Shown here in pieces: positions 18,133 to 29,007 of a stretch of DNA of 64,000 nucleotides. The notes beneath the pieces were generated by a model. It was not told where the DNA came from, made no database searches, and saw nothing but the letters and a program-made list of their open reading frames with translations. The DNA is from Rhodocyclaceae bacterium (GTDB lineage Bacteria; Pseudomonadota; Gammaproteobacteria; Burkholderiales; Rhodocyclaceae): contig JAGRFQ010000001.1 in the NCBI GenBank assembly GCA_020445945.1, positions 30,571-94,570 on the forward strand, given 5' to 3'. Each line of letters starts with the position of its first letter. Position 1 is the first letter of the stretch. The position numbers and the translations under genes are program-made.

Positions 18133-18823
18133 ACCTTGTCGAGTTTGCGCGATGCCAGCCCGCATCGCGCGCCCCGCTCAGCCCAGATTCTGACTTCATG
18201 TCCCTTTTTCGTCACGCTGCATTTGAAATTTCCATTGCTGAGCCCAAAGGTTTGCCGGCGCCCAATGGCCCGGAGATCGCGTTTGCCGGTCGCTCGAACG
18301 CAGGTAAATCAAGTGCAATCAATACCTTGGCGGGGCACACGCGGCTGGCCTTTGTGTCCAAGACGCCGGGGCGTACGCAGCTGATCAATTTTTTCCGCCT
18401 GCGCGGTGGTGCGGTGATGGTCGATTTGCCGGGCTACGGTTATGCCGAGGTGCCGGATCGCATCCGCCGCCAGTGGCAGGGCTTGCTGGAAAACTACCTG
18501 CGCGAGCGCGCCAGTCTGATCGGTTTGGTGCTGATCATGGATTCGCGCCGCCCGCTGACCGCGCTCGATCAGCAGATGCTCGACTGGTACGCGCCCAGCG
18601 GCCGCCCGGTGCACGTCCTGCTTACCAAGAGCGACAAGCTCTCGCGCAATGAGGCCGCCAAAGCGCTGGCCAGTACGCGCAAGGCGTTGGCAGCGTGGGG
18701 CGATGCGGTCACGGTGCAGCTTTTCTCCAGCCTCAAAAAAACCGGTGTCGAGGGCGTCGAGGCGGCGGTTGGCGGGTGGCTGGCAGGGTGCAACATGGCG
18801 GCCCCGGAAGGTGCGGCCGAGAC

Positions 18824-20019
<1,196 letters not shown>

Positions 20020-20024
20020 CCGGC

Positions 20025-20675
20025 TCAGGTGGCGGCCAGCCGATGCGTGGCGCGGGGCAAGTCGAGCACGCTGGCGAGTTTCACATCCACCCACGCCGGG
20101 CGGCCGTGGCGGCGGCTGATCCACACCGTTTTCATGCCCAGTTGGCGGGCGGTGCGCAGGTTGTCGAGGCTGTCTTCGACCAGAATGCAGCGCCGTGGCT
20201 GGAGGCGGTGGGCATGCAACAGGCGCCGGAACGCGTGCGGGCTGGGTTTGGGCATGAGGCCCATGTGCTCGATGGCGTACACCGCGTCGAACGCGCGCTG
20301 CAGGCCGATCAGTGACAGCACGGCGCGGGCATAGCGCTCGGGGCCGTTCGAAAACACGATCTTGCGCCCCGGCAGGCGGGCGAGGCGATGGCGCAGCGCG
20401 CGATCGAACACCAGCATCTCATGCAAGGCATCGAAGCGGTGGGTTTCGGCCAGGAAGTGGGCCGGATCGGTGCCGTGGTGGCGCATCAGGCCGAGCAGGG
20501 TGGCGCCGTAGCGCCGCCAGTAGTCCATCCGCAGCCGGTTGGCCTCGTCGCGGTCGACGGCCAGATGCTCGATGATGTAGGCCGTCATCGCCGCGTTGAT
20601 GTGCGGGAACACGTGCGCGCTGGCGTTGTGCAGCGTGTCGTCCAGATCGAACAGCCAGACCGGGGTGGAATTCAT
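20025..20675 (-). CDS. HAD-family hydrolase, probable pyrimidine 5'-nucleotidase
   Basis: This 216-residue HAD phosphatase begins at ATG 20675 (MNSTPVWLFDLDDTLHN), overlapping the bioC stop by 4 bases. Motif I DLDDTLH supplies the nucleophile Asp, motif II is FSNGP, and motifs III/IV are KPSPHAF and VEDSLDNL. The cap and LFDLDDTLHNASAHVFPHINAAM match the SDT1/PHM8-like pyrimidine 5'-nucleotidase group. It is translationally coupled to bioC, but a role in biotin synthesis is not implied by the family. The longer upstream frame is the shadow of bioC. Confidence 0.85.
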   Translation of the reverse strand: MNSTPVWLFDLDDTLHNASAHVFPHINAAMTAYIIEHLAVDRDEANRLRMDYWRRYGATLLGLMRHHGTDPAHFLAETHRFDALHEMLVFDRALRHRLARLPGRKIVFSNGPERYARAVLSLIGLQRAFDAVYAIEHMGLMPKPSPHAFRRLLHAHRLQPRRCILVEDSLDNLRTARQLGMKTVWISRRHGRPAWVDVKLASVLDLPRATHRLAAT

Positions 20676-21556
20676 GTCGGGGTGGCGGGGCGGGGCTGAA
20701 ATTTGATCACCGCGCGGCCATCGTCGAGCGTTTTCGGTGCCGGTTTCCACGCGTGGCCGTAGACGACCTCGAAGGTCGCCGGGAGGCGGCCATCGCGGCG
20801 CAGGGTCTCGTAGTGCGCGCGGGCGCGTTGCCAGCGGGCGCGGTTGCCCAGCCCCCGTGGCCGGGCGATGCTGGCGTTGGTGCTGCCCGACTGGCGCAGG
20901 TCGGCGACCAGGGCGTCGAAGTCGGTGTAGGTCAGGGTCAGCGTTTCCATGTCCATCACCGGGTCGCCAAAACCGGCGCGCACCAGCGCGTCGCCAATGT
21001 CGTGCATGTCGATGAAGCGGTGCACGTGCGCGGCCTGCGTGTCGTTCAGCGCGGCGCGCAATTCCTTGAGCGTGTCCGGCCCCAGCGTGGCGAACATCAG
21101 CATGCCGCCGACGCGCATCACGCGGTGCATCTCGTCGACCGCGGCGGTGGGGTCATCCAGCCAGTTGAGCATCAGGTTCGACCACAGCAGGTCGAACTGC
21201 CCGCGCGCAAAGGGCAGCGCCTCGGCGTGTGCAGCCACGCGCTGCGGGGCGCGGCGACGCCCGGTCAGGCGCGCCATCAGCCCGCGCGGGTGGGGAATGC
21301 GCGCCACCATGGCAGGGGACAGGTCGACTGCGGTGAGGCGAGCCTCGGGATAGCGACGGGCCAGCGCGGCGAGGTCGCGCCCCGTGCCGCAGCCAAGGTC
21401 GAGCACCTGCTGCGGGGTGTGGACAATGCCGTTGAGGCGCGCGTCCATCTGCTCGCCGATGGCCCGCGACAGCGCATCGACGGCGTCGCAGCTTGCCGCC
21501 GCGGTGTCGAACTGCTGTTTCAGTCGTCGCCGGTCGAGACGAAAATCATCCGCCAT
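20672..21556 (-). CDS. bioC: Malonyl-ACP O-methyltransferase
   Basis: This 294-residue SAM-dependent methyltransferase methylates malonyl-ACP so that it can enter fatty-acid synthesis as a disguised primer for pimelate, the first committed step of biotin synthesis. SAM motif I is VLDLGCGTGRDL (51-62), with VDLSPAMV, SNLMLNWLDDP and MRVGGMLMFATLGPDTLKEL typical of BioC. The gene follows bioB with 7 bases between and precedes the HAD gene with a 4-base overlap. BioF, BioA, BioD and BioH are not in the window. Confidence 0.93.
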   Translation of the reverse strand: MADDFRLDRRRLKQQFDTAAASCDAVDALSRAIGEQMDARLNGIVHTPQQVLDLGCGTGRDLAALARRYPEARLTAVDLSPAMVARIPHPRGLMARLTGRRRAPQRVAAHAEALPFARGQFDLLWSNLMLNWLDDPTAAVDEMHRVMRVGGMLMFATLGPDTLKELRAALNDTQAAHVHRFIDMHDIGDALVRAGFGDPVMDMETLTLTYTDFDALVADLRQSGSTNASIARPRGLGNRARWQRARAHYETLRRDGRLPATFEVVYGHAWKPAPKTLDDGRAVIKFQPRPATPT

Positions 21557-21563
21557 TGGCCGG

Positions 21564-22556
21564 TCAGATGGCCTTCAGCCCCAGGCGCGCGAACAAGGCC
21601 TCGTCGCGATCCGAGTCCGGGTTGTCGGTGGTCAACAGGCGGTCGCCGTAGAACATCGAGTTGGCGCCGGCGAGAAAGCACAGCGCCTGCATCTCGTCGC
21701 TCATCTGCTGGCGTCCGGCCGACAGGCGCACGAAACTGGTCGGCATGGTGATGCGCGCCGCGGCGATGGTGCGCACGAACTCGATCGGGTCGACCTGCTC
21801 GCTCCGGGCCATCGGTGTGCCTTCGATGGCCACCAGATTGTTGATCGGCACCGACTCGGGCGGCGGGTTCATGTTGGCCAGCTGGGCGATCATCGCGGCC
21901 CGGTTGCGCCGGTTTTCCCCCATCCCGACGATGCCGCCGCTGCACACGTTGATGCCGACATGGCGCACCCGGTCGAGGGTATCGAGGCGATCCTGGAAGG
22001 TGTGGGTGCTGATCACCTGGCCGTAGAACTCCGGCGCGGTGTCGATGTTGTGGTTGTAGTAATCGAGGCCGGCGTCGCGCAGTTTCTCGGCCTGACCGTC
22101 CTTGAGCATGCCCAGCGTGACGCAGGTCTCCAGCCCCAGCGCCTTGACCTCGCGGATCATCTCGACCACCGGTTCGAGATCCTTGTCCTTCGGGCCGCGC
22201 CACGCAGCGCCCATGCAGAAGCGGCTCGAGCCTTTGGCCTTGGCGGCGCGGGCGTTCTCGAGCACTTCTTCGAGCGGCAACAGGCGCTCGCGCTCCAGTC
22301 CGGTATCGTAGCGGGCAGACTGCGAGCAATAGCCGCAGTCTTCGGAGCAGCCGCCGGTCTTGATCGACAGCAGCGTCGAGCGCTGAACCGCATTGGGGTC
22401 GAAATGCTCGCGGTGTACCTGTTGCGCGCGAAACAGCACATCATTGAAGGGCAGGGCAAACAGGGCCTCCACTTCGGCGACAGTCCAGCGTTGAGCGGGA
22501 CTCGGCGCTGCGGGTGCGGGCTGGGCGGCGGGCGTCTGAACTGTTGATGTTGTCAT
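21564..22556 (-). CDS. bioB: Biotin synthase
   Basis: This 330-residue radical-SAM enzyme inserts sulfur into dethiobiotin. The [4Fe-4S]/SAM cysteines are C70, C74 and C77 ([13 protein letters not shown]). Other BioB signatures are [28 protein letters not shown] and [11 protein letters not shown] Ala/Pro/Thr-rich N-terminus (~25 residues) precedes the conserved part. It heads the bioB-bioC-HAD unit and is divergent from comF with only a 30-base gap, so the promoters must overlap the coding starts. Confidence 0.97.
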   Translation of the reverse strand: MTTSTVQTPAAQPAPAAPSPAQRWTVAEVEALFALPFNDVLFRAQQVHREHFDPNAVQRSTLLSIKTGGCSEDCGYCSQSARYDTGLERERLLPLEEVLENARAAKAKGSSRFCMGAAWRGPKDKDLEPVVEMIREVKALGLETCVTLGMLKDGQAEKLRDAGLDYYNHNIDTAPEFYGQVISTHTFQDRLDTLDRVRHVGINVCSGGIVGMGENRRNRAAMIAQLANMNPPPESVPINNLVAIEGTPMARSEQVDPIEFVRTIAAARITMPTSFVRLSAGRQQMSDEMQALCFLAGANSMFYGDRLLTTDNPDSDRDEALFARLGLKAI

Positions 22557-22586
22557 AAGATGGATTTTTCGCTGTAATTCAAAATT

Positions 22587-23324
22587 ATGGATGTTCCACG
22601 ATTGCTTCCGACCTTGTCAAACCGGCCCGCCCAATGGCGCAGCCGGCTGGCGCCGGTGTGGAATGCGCTGCTTCCCGCGCATTGTATCGTGTGTGCCTTG
22701 CCCAGCGGCGGCGCGCCGATGTGTACGCCGTGCCGCGATGAGTTGCCGGCGGCCACGCCCGGTTGTCCGCGCTGTGCGGTGCCCGGCACCGCCGGGGTGC
22801 TGTGTGGTCACTGTCAGCGACGTTTGCCGGCTTTCGACTGGGTCGTGGCAGGTTTTACCTACGCCTTTCCGGTCGATCAACTCATCCAGCGGCTCAAGTA
22901 TGCCCATGATTTTGCGGTGGCGCAGGCTTTTTCCCGGGTCTTGATCGACAGGATCGAGCGTCCGGCGGTGGACCTGCTCGTTCCCGTGCCGCTGCATCGC
23001 AGCCGCCTGCGTGAGCGGGGGTTCAACCAGGCGGTGGAGATCGCCCGCCCCGTTGCGCGGGCATGGGGGCGGCCCCTGGCGCTGAGCGAGGTGCAACGGG
23101 TGCGGCCGACCGTCGCGCAGGCGGGGCTGTCGAGGAAAGTGCGCCGTGCCAACCTGCGCGCTGCCTTTGGGTGTACCCGAGCGCTCGATGGCCTGCGGGT
23201 GCTGATGGTCGATGACGTGATGACCACCGGGGCGACGCTCGATGCCTTGGCGCGGTGTTTGAAGCAGCATGGCGCGGCCGAGGTGGGCGCGCTGGTGGTG
23301 GCGCGCACGCCGCCGCCACGTTGA
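22587..23324 (+). CDS. comF: ComF-family phosphoribosyltransferase-like protein
   Basis: This 245-residue protein has N-terminal zinc-ribbon cysteines (CIVC, CTPC, CPRC, CGHC) and a C-terminal PRTase domain with the PRPP loop [16 protein letters not shown]. Preceding signatures [11 protein letters not shown] and [18 protein letters not shown] are typical of ComF/GntX. ComF is required for DNA uptake in competent bacteria, and type IV pilus genes (pilBCD) are elsewhere in this window. Whether this organism is competent is not shown here. Confidence 0.92.
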   Translation: MDVPRLLPTLSNRPAQWRSRLAPVWNALLPAHCIVCALPSGGAPMCTPCRDELPAATPGCPRCAVPGTAGVLCGHCQRRLPAFDWVVAGFTYAFPVDQLIQRLKYAHDFAVAQAFSRVLIDRIERPAVDLLVPVPLHRSRLRERGFNQAVEIARPVARAWGRPLALSEVQRVRPTVAQAGLSRKVRRANLRAAFGCTRALDGLRVLMVDDVMTTGATLDALARCLKQHGAAEVGALVVARTPPPR

Positions 23325-23357
23325 TCGGGCGCGCGCATGGCGGCACAATGCCGCACC

Positions 23358-23822
23358 ATGTTTCATATCGTCCTCTTTACGCCCGAAATCCCGCCCAACA
23401 CCGGCAACGTGATTCGCCTGTGCGCCAACACCGGCAACGCGTTGCACCTGATAAAACCGCTGGGCTTCGAGCTGAGCGACAAGACCCTGGCGCGCGCCGG
23501 GCTGGACTACCACCATATGGTGCGGGTGACGGTGCATGAGGACTGGGCGGCGTTTCGCACGGCCGTTCCCGGCGGGCGCATTCACGCGCTGACCACGCGG
23601 GCAGCACGCAGCTTTGTCGAGGTGCGCTTCGCCCCGGGCGACGTGCTGCTCTTCGGCTCGGAGACGAGCGGGCTGCCCGAGTGGTTGCGCGCCGAAGTCG
23701 GCGAGGCCTGCGGCGTGCGTATTCCGATGCGTGCCGATAGCCGTAGCATCAACCTGTCGAATGCGGTGGCGGTGGTGGTGTATGAGGCGTGGCGCCAGCA
23801 GGGGTTTGCCGGCGGGGTCTGA
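23358..23822 (+). CDS. trmL: tRNA (cytidine/uridine-2'-O)-methyltransferase TrmL
   Basis: This 154-residue SPOUT methyltransferase methylates the wobble nucleotide 34 of tRNA-Leu isoacceptors. Start: ATG 23358 ([17 protein letters not shown]); the seven extra in-phase codons upstream are not conserved. The knot motifs [24 protein letters not shown] and [26 protein letters not shown] are diagnostic. Length and motif order are typical. Confidence 0.95.
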   Translation: MFHIVLFTPEIPPNTGNVIRLCANTGNALHLIKPLGFELSDKTLARAGLDYHHMVRVTVHEDWAAFRTAVPGGRIHALTTRAARSFVEVRFAPGDVLLFGSETSGLPEWLRAEVGEACGVRIPMRADSRSINLSNAVAVVVYEAWRQQGFAGGV

Positions 23823-23861
23823 CCGGCGCGATTCGGCCCCGATTCGGCTCCGGCTCGGGCC

Positions 23862-24860
23862 CTATTCGCTGCGCGGATCGCGGGCGAGGAGCGCTTCGAC
23901 TGCCTGACGCGCGTCGGTGCGTCCGTCGAGCAGTGCATTGACGGCTTCCGAAATCGGCATTTCGACCCCGTGCCGCGCGGCCAGCGCAACGGTTTCGCGC
24001 GTGGTCGAGACGCCTTCGGCGACGTGGCCGAGCTCGGCAAGAATGTCGTCGAGCCCTTTGCCCTCGGCCAGCGCGAGGCCAACCCGGCGGTTGCGTGACA
24101 GGTCGCCGGTGCAGGTGAGCACCAGGTCACCCAGCCCCGCCAGCCCCATGAAGGTTTCCTGACGGCCGCCCAGGGCGGTGCCGAGACGCGCGATTTCGGC
24201 CAGTCCGCGGGTGATCAGGGCGGCGCGTGCGTTGAGCCCGAAGCTGAGCCCGTCGGCCACGCCGGCGGCGATTGCCATCACGTTCTTGACCGCGCCGCCG
24301 ACCTCGACGCCGATGATGTCGTCGTTGGCATACAGCCGCAGGCGCGGCTGATGCAGGAGCTGCGCCCAGGCGATGGCGCGCGTCTGGTCTGTGGCGGCGA
24401 GGGTGATCGCGGCGGGCAGTCCGGCGGCGACTTCGGCCGCAAAACTGGGGCCGGAGAGCACGCCGCAGGGGTGGTCGGCGCCGAGGGTCTCGGCCACGAT
24501 TTCGTGAGCCAGTTTGCCGCTGCCCGCTTCAAAGCCCTTGCACGCCCACAGCAGCGGTGCGGTGTTGGCGCTTGCCGCGAGGTGTTCGGCCAGCGGGCGC
24601 AGGCCGGCCACCGGGGTGACCACGAGGTGCAGGTCTGCGGAGCGGGCCGCGCGGGCCAGATCCGCTTCGATACGCAGCGTATCGGGAAAGCGGGCGCCCG
24701 GCAGCAGCGCCTGGTTGGTGCGGGTGCGGGCGCATTCGTCGAGCGCTGCAGTGTCGCGGCCCCACAACGTGACGTGGTGGTGTTGCGCGTAGGCAATGGC
24801 CAACGCGGTGCCCCACGCGCCGGCGCCGTAAACCGTGATGTTCAGTGCGGCGTCGGACAT
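23862..24860 (-). CDS. gpsA: NAD(P)H-dependent glycerol-3-phosphate dehydrogenase
   Basis: This 332-residue enzyme reduces dihydroxyacetone phosphate to sn-glycerol 3-phosphate for phospholipid synthesis. The Rossmann [10 protein letters not shown] motif is near the N-terminus. Catalytic and binding residues lie in [32 protein letters not shown] and [21 protein letters not shown]. Start: ATG 24860 ([14 protein letters not shown]). It closes the ArsR-rhodanese-grxC-secB-SH3-gpsA transcription unit, seven bases after the SH3 gene. Confidence 0.96.
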   Translation of the reverse strand: MSDAALNITVYGAGAWGTALAIAYAQHHHVTLWGRDTAALDECARTRTNQALLPGARFPDTLRIEADLARAARSADLHLVVTPVAGLRPLAEHLAASANTAPLLWACKGFEAGSGKLAHEIVAETLGADHPCGVLSGPSFAAEVAAGLPAAITLAATDQTRAIAWAQLLHQPRLRLYANDDIIGVEVGGAVKNVMAIAAGVADGLSFGLNARAALITRGLAEIARLGTALGGRQETFMGLAGLGDLVLTCTGDLSRNRRVGLALAEGKGLDDILAELGHVAEGVSTTRETVALAARHGVEMPISEAVNALLDGRTDARQAVEALLARDPRSE

Positions 24861-24867
24861 CGCGGGT

Positions 24868-25314
24868 TCAGTGCCCCCAGATGTCGATGCGCCGCGCATA
24901 GCCGGCTTCGCCGTCGGGGTGGCGCACCGGCAGCCAGCTGCCTTTGACCGGCCCGGAGACGTTGAGAATGACGCCGCGCACGGCCTCGAAGCTGGGCGGT
25001 GCGCTGTCGCTGGGCTGCTGGTAGATGGTGGCCCGTTCGGCGGTCACGGTGACGGTCTGGCGGTCGGACAGGTCGGTGCGCGAAATCCACGCCAGATTGC
25101 CTGCGCGATCGCGCACCTTGACCCATTTTTCGAGCGTTACCACCACTTCCAGCGGGGTCGCTGCGGACACCACGAACAGCCGCTTGCCCTGTGCCGACGG
25201 CGTGTCGTAGAGAATGGCCGGGGCTGCGGTGGCGCGGTAGTCCAGTCCGAAGGCCGGCGCACACAGCGCGCCAGCCATCACAAGCCCCGCCAGACGGTGG
25301 AGGCCCGGCTTCAC
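24868..25314 (-). CDS. Exported SH3-domain protein
   Basis: This 148-residue protein starts at GTG 25314, overlapping the secB stop (GTGA). Residues 1-~23 form a Sec signal peptide ([16 protein letters not shown]). Two bacterial SH3-like stretches follow: [25 protein letters not shown] with [19 protein letters not shown], and [25 protein letters not shown] with [23 protein letters not shown]. Such domains often bind peptidoglycan or act as protein-binding modules in the periplasm. No specific function is known; it lies in the conserved secB-gpsA gap of this group. Confidence 0.8.
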   Translation of the reverse strand: MKPGLHRLAGLVMAGALCAPAFGLDYRATAAPAILYDTPSAQGKRLFVVSAATPLEVVVTLEKWVKVRDRAGNLAWISRTDLSDRQTVTVTAERATIYQQPSDSAPPSFEAVRGVILNVSGPVKGSWLPVRHPDGEAGYARRIDIWGH

Positions 25315-25781
25315 TGGACCGGGGCCGCCTGCGCCTCTTGCTGGCGTGCCTGGAACAGGGCTTCGAAATTGACCGGCGCGAGCAGCACGGGCTGGAAACC
25401 GGCGCGGGTGACTGCGTCGGAGACGGCTTCACGGGCATACGGGAACAGGATGTTGGCGCAACCGATCATCATGATCGGTTCGATGTCGCCTTCGGGCACA
25501 TTGCGGATCTGGAAAATCCCGGCCTGCGCTGCTTCGACCAGAAACACCGTCTTGTCCTCGCCCATCTTGGCGGTCACGGTGACCGTCAGCACAACCTCGT
25601 AGATGCCTTCGTCGATGCGCTTGCCGTCGGTGCGCAGCTGAACGTTGATCTGCGGGTTTTCGCGCTCGAGGAACACCTGCGGTGCATTGGGCACTTCGAC
25701 CGACAGGTCGCGGATGTAGAGCTTTTCGATGGTGAACACGGGTTGGGTGTTGTCTGCAGCGGGTTGGGTCTTTTCAGTCAT
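25311..25781 (-). CDS. secB: Protein-export chaperone SecB
   Basis: This 156-residue tetrameric chaperone keeps preproteins unfolded and hands them to SecA. The start ATG 25781 (MTEKTQPAADNTQPVFTIEK) is followed by the conserved YIRDLSVEVPNAP segment. Later come VFLVEAAQAGIFQI, the MMIGCANILFPYAREAVSDAVTRAGFQP core and PVNFEALF. The in-phase extension to 25904 overlaps grxC and is not real. Gene order grxC-secB-gpsA is conserved in betaproteobacteria. Confidence 0.96.
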   Translation of the reverse strand: MTEKTQPAADNTQPVFTIEKLYIRDLSVEVPNAPQVFLERENPQINVQLRTDGKRIDEGIYEVVLTVTVTAKMGEDKTVFLVEAAQAGIFQIRNVPEGDIEPIMMIGCANILFPYAREAVSDAVTRAGFQPVLLAPVNFEALFQARQQEAQAAPVQ

Positions 25782-25827
25782 GAGATCAGCCTTGGTTTGA
25801 AATCGGTTGAAAGTGGAGCGGGGCGGC

Positions 25828-26097
25828 TCAGGCCTGTTCGCCCGCCAGCAGCGAATCGAGTTTGCCCTCGCGCTCGAGGGCGTGGAGATCGTCGCATCCG
25901 CCAATATGAAGCTCGCCGATGAAAATTTGAGGCACGGTGCGCCGTCCGGTGATGCGCATCATCTCCTCTCGGCGGGCGGGGTCGAGATCGACCCGGATCT
26001 TGTCGATCGGGCCGGCGCCCTTGCGGTTGAGCAAAGCCTCGGCGCGCACGCAGTAGGGGCATCCCGAGGTGGCGTACATTCGAATGGTGCCGGGCAT
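25828..26097 (-). CDS. grxC: Glutaredoxin 3
   Basis: This 89-residue dithiol glutaredoxin has the active site CPYC (SGCPYCVRAE, ~11-20) and the glutathione-binding TVPQIFIGELHIGGCDDL. It reduces disulfides using glutathione. Start: ATG 26097 (MPGTIRMYATSGC); the upstream in-phase extension lies in the rhodanese gene. It is 5 bases after the rhodanese gene and 46 bases before secB. Confidence 0.94.
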   Translation of the reverse strand: MPGTIRMYATSGCPYCVRAEALLNRKGAGPIDKIRVDLDPARREEMMRITGRRTVPQIFIGELHIGGCDDLHALEREGKLDSLLAGEQA

Positions 26098-26102
26098 GGG
26101 GT

Positions 26103-26519
26103 TTACTTCCGTTTGCGGCTGACCGGCTGGCCGGCCTGTTGCCACGCGGCAATGCCGCCCTGGAGGTTGAACACTTTTTCGAAGCCCTGTTTCTTGAGCT
26201 TTGCCATGACCCCGGCAGAGCGGCTGCCGACGGCACAGCACACGATGACCGGGGTCTGCTTGTACGGCTCAAGCTCCTTGAGGCGTGCGTCGATGGCGGC
26301 GACCGGGATGTGCTTGGCGTTGGGGATGTGTCCCTGGTAGTACTCCTTTTGCTCGCGCACATCGAGCACCACCGCATCTTCGCGGTTGATCATCAGGGTC
26401 GCCTGCACGGACGACAGGCTGGTGCCACCGCCTTGCTGACGGAGCGTTTCGAACAACAGGAATGCCCCGCTGGCTGCGGCCATCGCCGCCCAGTACCAGT
26501 TTTGCTGCAGAAACTCCAC
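26103..26519 (-). CDS. Membrane-anchored rhodanese-domain protein
   Basis: This 138-residue protein has an N-terminal membrane anchor (NWYWAAMAAASGAFLLFETL, ~7-26) and a single rhodanese domain (~40-130). The active-site loop reads CCAVGSRS with the CxxxxR pattern, so sulfur-transfer activity is plausible. DVREQKEYYQGHIPNAKHIP is the typical second motif. Rhodaneses transfer sulfane sulfur to thiols. It is co-transcribed with an ArsR-type regulator and glutaredoxin, suggesting a thiol/persulfide theme, although secB and gpsA in the same unit are housekeeping. Confidence 0.88.
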   Translation of the reverse strand: MEFLQQNWYWAAMAAASGAFLLFETLRQQGGGTSLSSVQATLMINREDAVVLDVREQKEYYQGHIPNAKHIPVAAIDARLKELEPYKQTPVIVCCAVGSRSAGVMAKLKKQGFEKVFNLQGGIAAWQQAGQPVSRKRK

Positions 26520-26546
26520 GAATGTGTGTCCTTACTTAATGAGGGA

Positions 26547-26876
26547 TCAGGATCTGTCGGCGTCATCGCCGCAGAAGACTTCGCGCATGAGCACGACCAA
26601 CTGCAGGGTGCGCTGATCGCCGACGCGGTAGTAGACCCGGTTGGCGTCCTTGCGGGTCAGCAGGACGCCCTTGTCGCGCAAGATCGCCAAATGCTGGGAG
26701 ATGTTGCTCTGCGATGTGCCGACCGCGTCGACGATGTGCTGAACGCACACCTCGCCATCGCCGACAACGCAAAGGATTTTCAACCGCAGCGGGTGAGAGA
26801 TGGCCTTGAGCGCCCGGGCGGCGGTCTCGATCTGTTCGGTTTTGCCAATCAGATCAACGATGGGATGACTATTCAC
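26547..26876 (-). CDS. ArsR/SmtB-family transcriptional regulator
   Basis: This ~109-residue winged-helix protein has the ArsR core: AARALKAISHPLRLKILCVV, the recognition helix TSQSNISQHLAIL and wing RDKGVLLTRKDANRVYYRVGD. Cysteines occur at LKILC, GEVC and near the C-terminus (REVFC). This is not the CxC metal site of ArsR/CadC, and a thiol-based sensor is possible. I chose GTG 26876 because no better start is in phase close by; the long frame upstream runs antisense to gpmA. A TCACG-ATC-CGTGA palindrome overlaps this start and may be the operator. It heads the operon and is divergent from gpmA. Confidence 0.8.
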   Translation of the reverse strand: MNSHPIVDLIGKTEQIETAARALKAISHPLRLKILCVVGDGEVCVQHIVDAVGTSQSNISQHLAILRDKGVLLTRKDANRVYYRVGDQRTLQLVVLMREVFCGDDADRS

Positions 26877-26885
26877 GATCCGTGA
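26873..26885. promoter_or_regulatory. Palindrome over the ArsR start, candidate operator
   Basis: A perfect 5-3-5 inverted repeat TCACG-ATC-CGTGA covers the GTG start of the ArsR-type gene and faces gpmA. A dimeric winged-helix repressor could bind here for autoregulation. It is short and could occur by chance. Confidence 0.3.
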
Positions 26886-26996
26886 TCGAAAGAATGAGGA
26901 TGAATACGATAAAATACCACCTTTTGCGCGAAGCGCGTCTGCGGCGCGTGTCACGCAATCCGACACTTTCCACACGACAGCGAGTTGATGCCCCTC

Positions 26997-27746
26997 ATGT
27001 ACAAGATTGTATTGCTCAGACACGGCGAATCCACCTGGAACAAGGAAAACCGGTTCACCGGCTGGACCGATGTTGATCTGACCGAAAAAGGCGTCGAAGA
27101 GGCCTGGGCCGCAGGGCACCTGCTGCGCGACGAGGGCTTCGCGTTCGACGTGGCCTTTACCTCGGTGCTCAAGCGCGCCAACAAGACGCTCAACATCGTC
27201 CTCGAAGCGCTGTCCGCGCTGTGGCTGCCGGTCGAGCACTCGTGGCGCCTGAACGAACGTCACTACGGCGCGCTGCAAGGGCTCAACAAAGCGGAAACGG
27301 CGGCCAAATTCGGTGACGACCAGGTGCTGGTGTGGCGCCGTTCGTACAGCACACCGCCGCCGGCGCTCGAAGAAGGCGATGAACGCCTGACCCCGACCGA
27401 CCCGCGTTACGGCGCACTGCCGGCAGCGCAGTTTCCGCGTACCGAATGCCTGCAGGACACCGTTGCCCGCGTGGTGCCTTACTGGGAAACCGTGATCGTG
27501 CCGCGCATCCTGGCCGGCGAACGGATCCTCATTGCCGCGCACGGCAACAGCCTGCGTGCGCTGATCAAGTATCTCGACGGGGTCAGCGACAGCGACATCG
27601 TCGGTTTGAACATTCCCACTGCGCAGCCGCTGGTGTACGAGCTCGACGCCGATCTCAAGCCGATCAGGCATTACTACCTCGCTGACGCCGACACCATCCA
27701 GGCCGCCCAGGCTGCGGTTGCCGGACAGGGCAAGGCCAAGGCCTGA
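26997..27746 (+). CDS. gpmA: 2,3-bisphosphoglycerate-dependent phosphoglycerate mutase
   Basis: This 249-residue enzyme interconverts 3- and 2-phosphoglycerate. The phosphohistidine motif is [35 protein letters not shown] carries the catalytic Glu region and [16 protein letters not shown] the second His. The conserved start is ATG 26997 ([12 protein letters not shown]). ATG 26988 and TTG 26985 are in phase, and the former has a slightly better Shine-Dalgarno (AGCGAG), so a three-residue extension is possible. The envC gene follows within 6 bases. Confidence 0.96.
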   Translation: MYKIVLLRHGESTWNKENRFTGWTDVDLTEKGVEEAWAAGHLLRDEGFAFDVAFTSVLKRANKTLNIVLEALSALWLPVEHSWRLNERHYGALQGLNKAETAAKFGDDQVLVWRRSYSTPPPALEEGDERLTPTDPRYGALPAAQFPRTECLQDTVARVVPYWETVIVPRILAGERILIAAHGNSLRALIKYLDGVSDSDIVGLNIPTAQPLVYELDADLKPIRHYYLADADTIQAAQAAVAGQGKAKA

Positions 27747-27751
27747 GCCGC

Positions 27752-28969
27752 GTGAACGCCGCTGCCGGGCGCTGCGCGTGGCGCGTGGCGCTGCTCGCCT
27801 GTGTGCTCTCGCTGGGCAGCGCCGCGTTGCCGACGCTGGCGCAGACGCGCGCGGCGGACACCCGCGCCGACCTCGATCAGGTCAAGGCGCGTCTGCGCGC
27901 GCTCGAAGCCGAAGCGGCAGATACCGAAAAGTCGCGAGCCGAGGCCGCCAGGGCGCTGGCGCAGGCCGAGAAGGCGGTGTCGCAGATCAAGCGACGGGTG
28001 CGTGAGTTGCGTCGCGAGCGCGGCAAGGTCGAACAGGAGCTGACCGAAATCAGTGCCCAGCAGGCGGCGACGCGCGCGCAGATCGACGACGGCCGGGCGG
28101 CCCTTGGGCACTGGCTGCGGCGCTACTATCAGCATGGCGGCGAGCCCGGCGTGGGGCATTTGCTCAGTGCCCGCGAACCCAACCAGCTGGCGCGCGATGC
28201 CTACTACCTGGAGCGTATCGGGCGTGAGAAGCAGGCCATCGTCACGCGCCTGCGTGCTGCCGAAGCGCGCCATGCAGCGCAGGCGGAAGCGATCGAACTG
28301 CGCAAGAAGCAGGTGCTGGCGCTGGAGACCCGGCAGACCCGCGAACTCGCGTCGCTCAAGAAAGAGCAGGCGCGGCGGGCGACGATCCTGGCCGAACTGG
28401 GCTCGCAACTCGCCGCTCAGCGCAAGGAGGCGAGCAGCCTCAAGAACGATGAAACACGCCTCATCGGCTTGATTCGCCAACTCGAAGCGGCGCCGCGCCG
28501 GCCCGCACCGAACGCCGATCCGGTGGTGGGCGAGGCGCGCACCGGGGCAGGCACGGAAAATCGGGGCAAGTCCTTTGGGGATCTGCGCGGGCGGCTGCAG
28601 GTGCCGGTGAGCGGCAAGATGATCGGTCGCTTCGGGGCCGATCGGGCATCGGGGGGCACGACTTGGAAGGGCGTTTTCATCCGCAGCCCGAGCGGTGAGG
28701 AGGTGCGCGCGGTGGCCGATGGCGAGGTGGTGTATTCAGACTGGTTGCGCGGCTTCGGCAATCTGATCATCATCGACCACGGCGGTGACTATCTGACCGT
28801 GTACGGAAACAATGAAGCCTTGTTCAAGTCGATGGGCGAGCGCGTCGCCAGCGGCGATGTGATTGCCGCAGTGGGTGACAGCGGGGGAAATCCGGAATCG
28901 GGTTTATACTTTGAAATTCGTCATCAGGGGCGGCCGCAGGATCCGTTGGACTGGGTCCGCCTGAACTGA
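27752..28969 (+). CDS. EnvC-like murein hydrolase activator (coiled coil plus degenerate LytM)
   Basis: This 405-residue exported protein starts at GTG 27752. A signal peptide (VALLACVLSLGSAALPTLAQ, ~12-31) is followed by long coiled coils (~38-130 and ~165-245, rich in Arg/Glu/Ala) and a C-terminal M23/LytM domain (~285-403). The LytM domain lacks most zinc ligands: HxxxD is replaced (GGTTWKGVFIR) and the HxH site keeps only a partial match (EIRHQG). As with EnvC, it should activate AmiA/B-type amidases at the division septum rather than cut murein itself. ctpA follows 38 bases downstream. Confidence 0.88.
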   Translation: MNAAAGRCAWRVALLACVLSLGSAALPTLAQTRAADTRADLDQVKARLRALEAEAADTEKSRAEAARALAQAEKAVSQIKRRVRELRRERGKVEQELTEISAQQAATRAQIDDGRAALGHWLRRYYQHGGEPGVGHLLSAREPNQLARDAYYLERIGREKQAIVTRLRAAEARHAAQAEAIELRKKQVLALETRQTRELASLKKEQARRATILAELGSQLAAQRKEASSLKNDETRLIGLIRQLEAAPRRPAPNADPVVGEARTGAGTENRGKSFGDLRGRLQVPVSGKMIGRFGADRASGGTTWKGVFIRSPSGEEVRAVADGEVVYSDWLRGFGNLIIIDHGGDYLTVYGNNEALFKSMGERVASGDVIAAVGDSGGNPESGLYFEIRHQGRPQDPLDWVRLN

Positions 28970-29007
28970 TTTCCGGTGCTGCCGAGGCGGCGCCCCATGG
29001 AGATGTC

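Noticed and set aside
27752-28969. Loss of zinc ligands in the LytM domain of the EnvC-like protein
   Set aside because: EnvC-type activators normally lack the catalytic residues, so this is expected and not a decayed gene.
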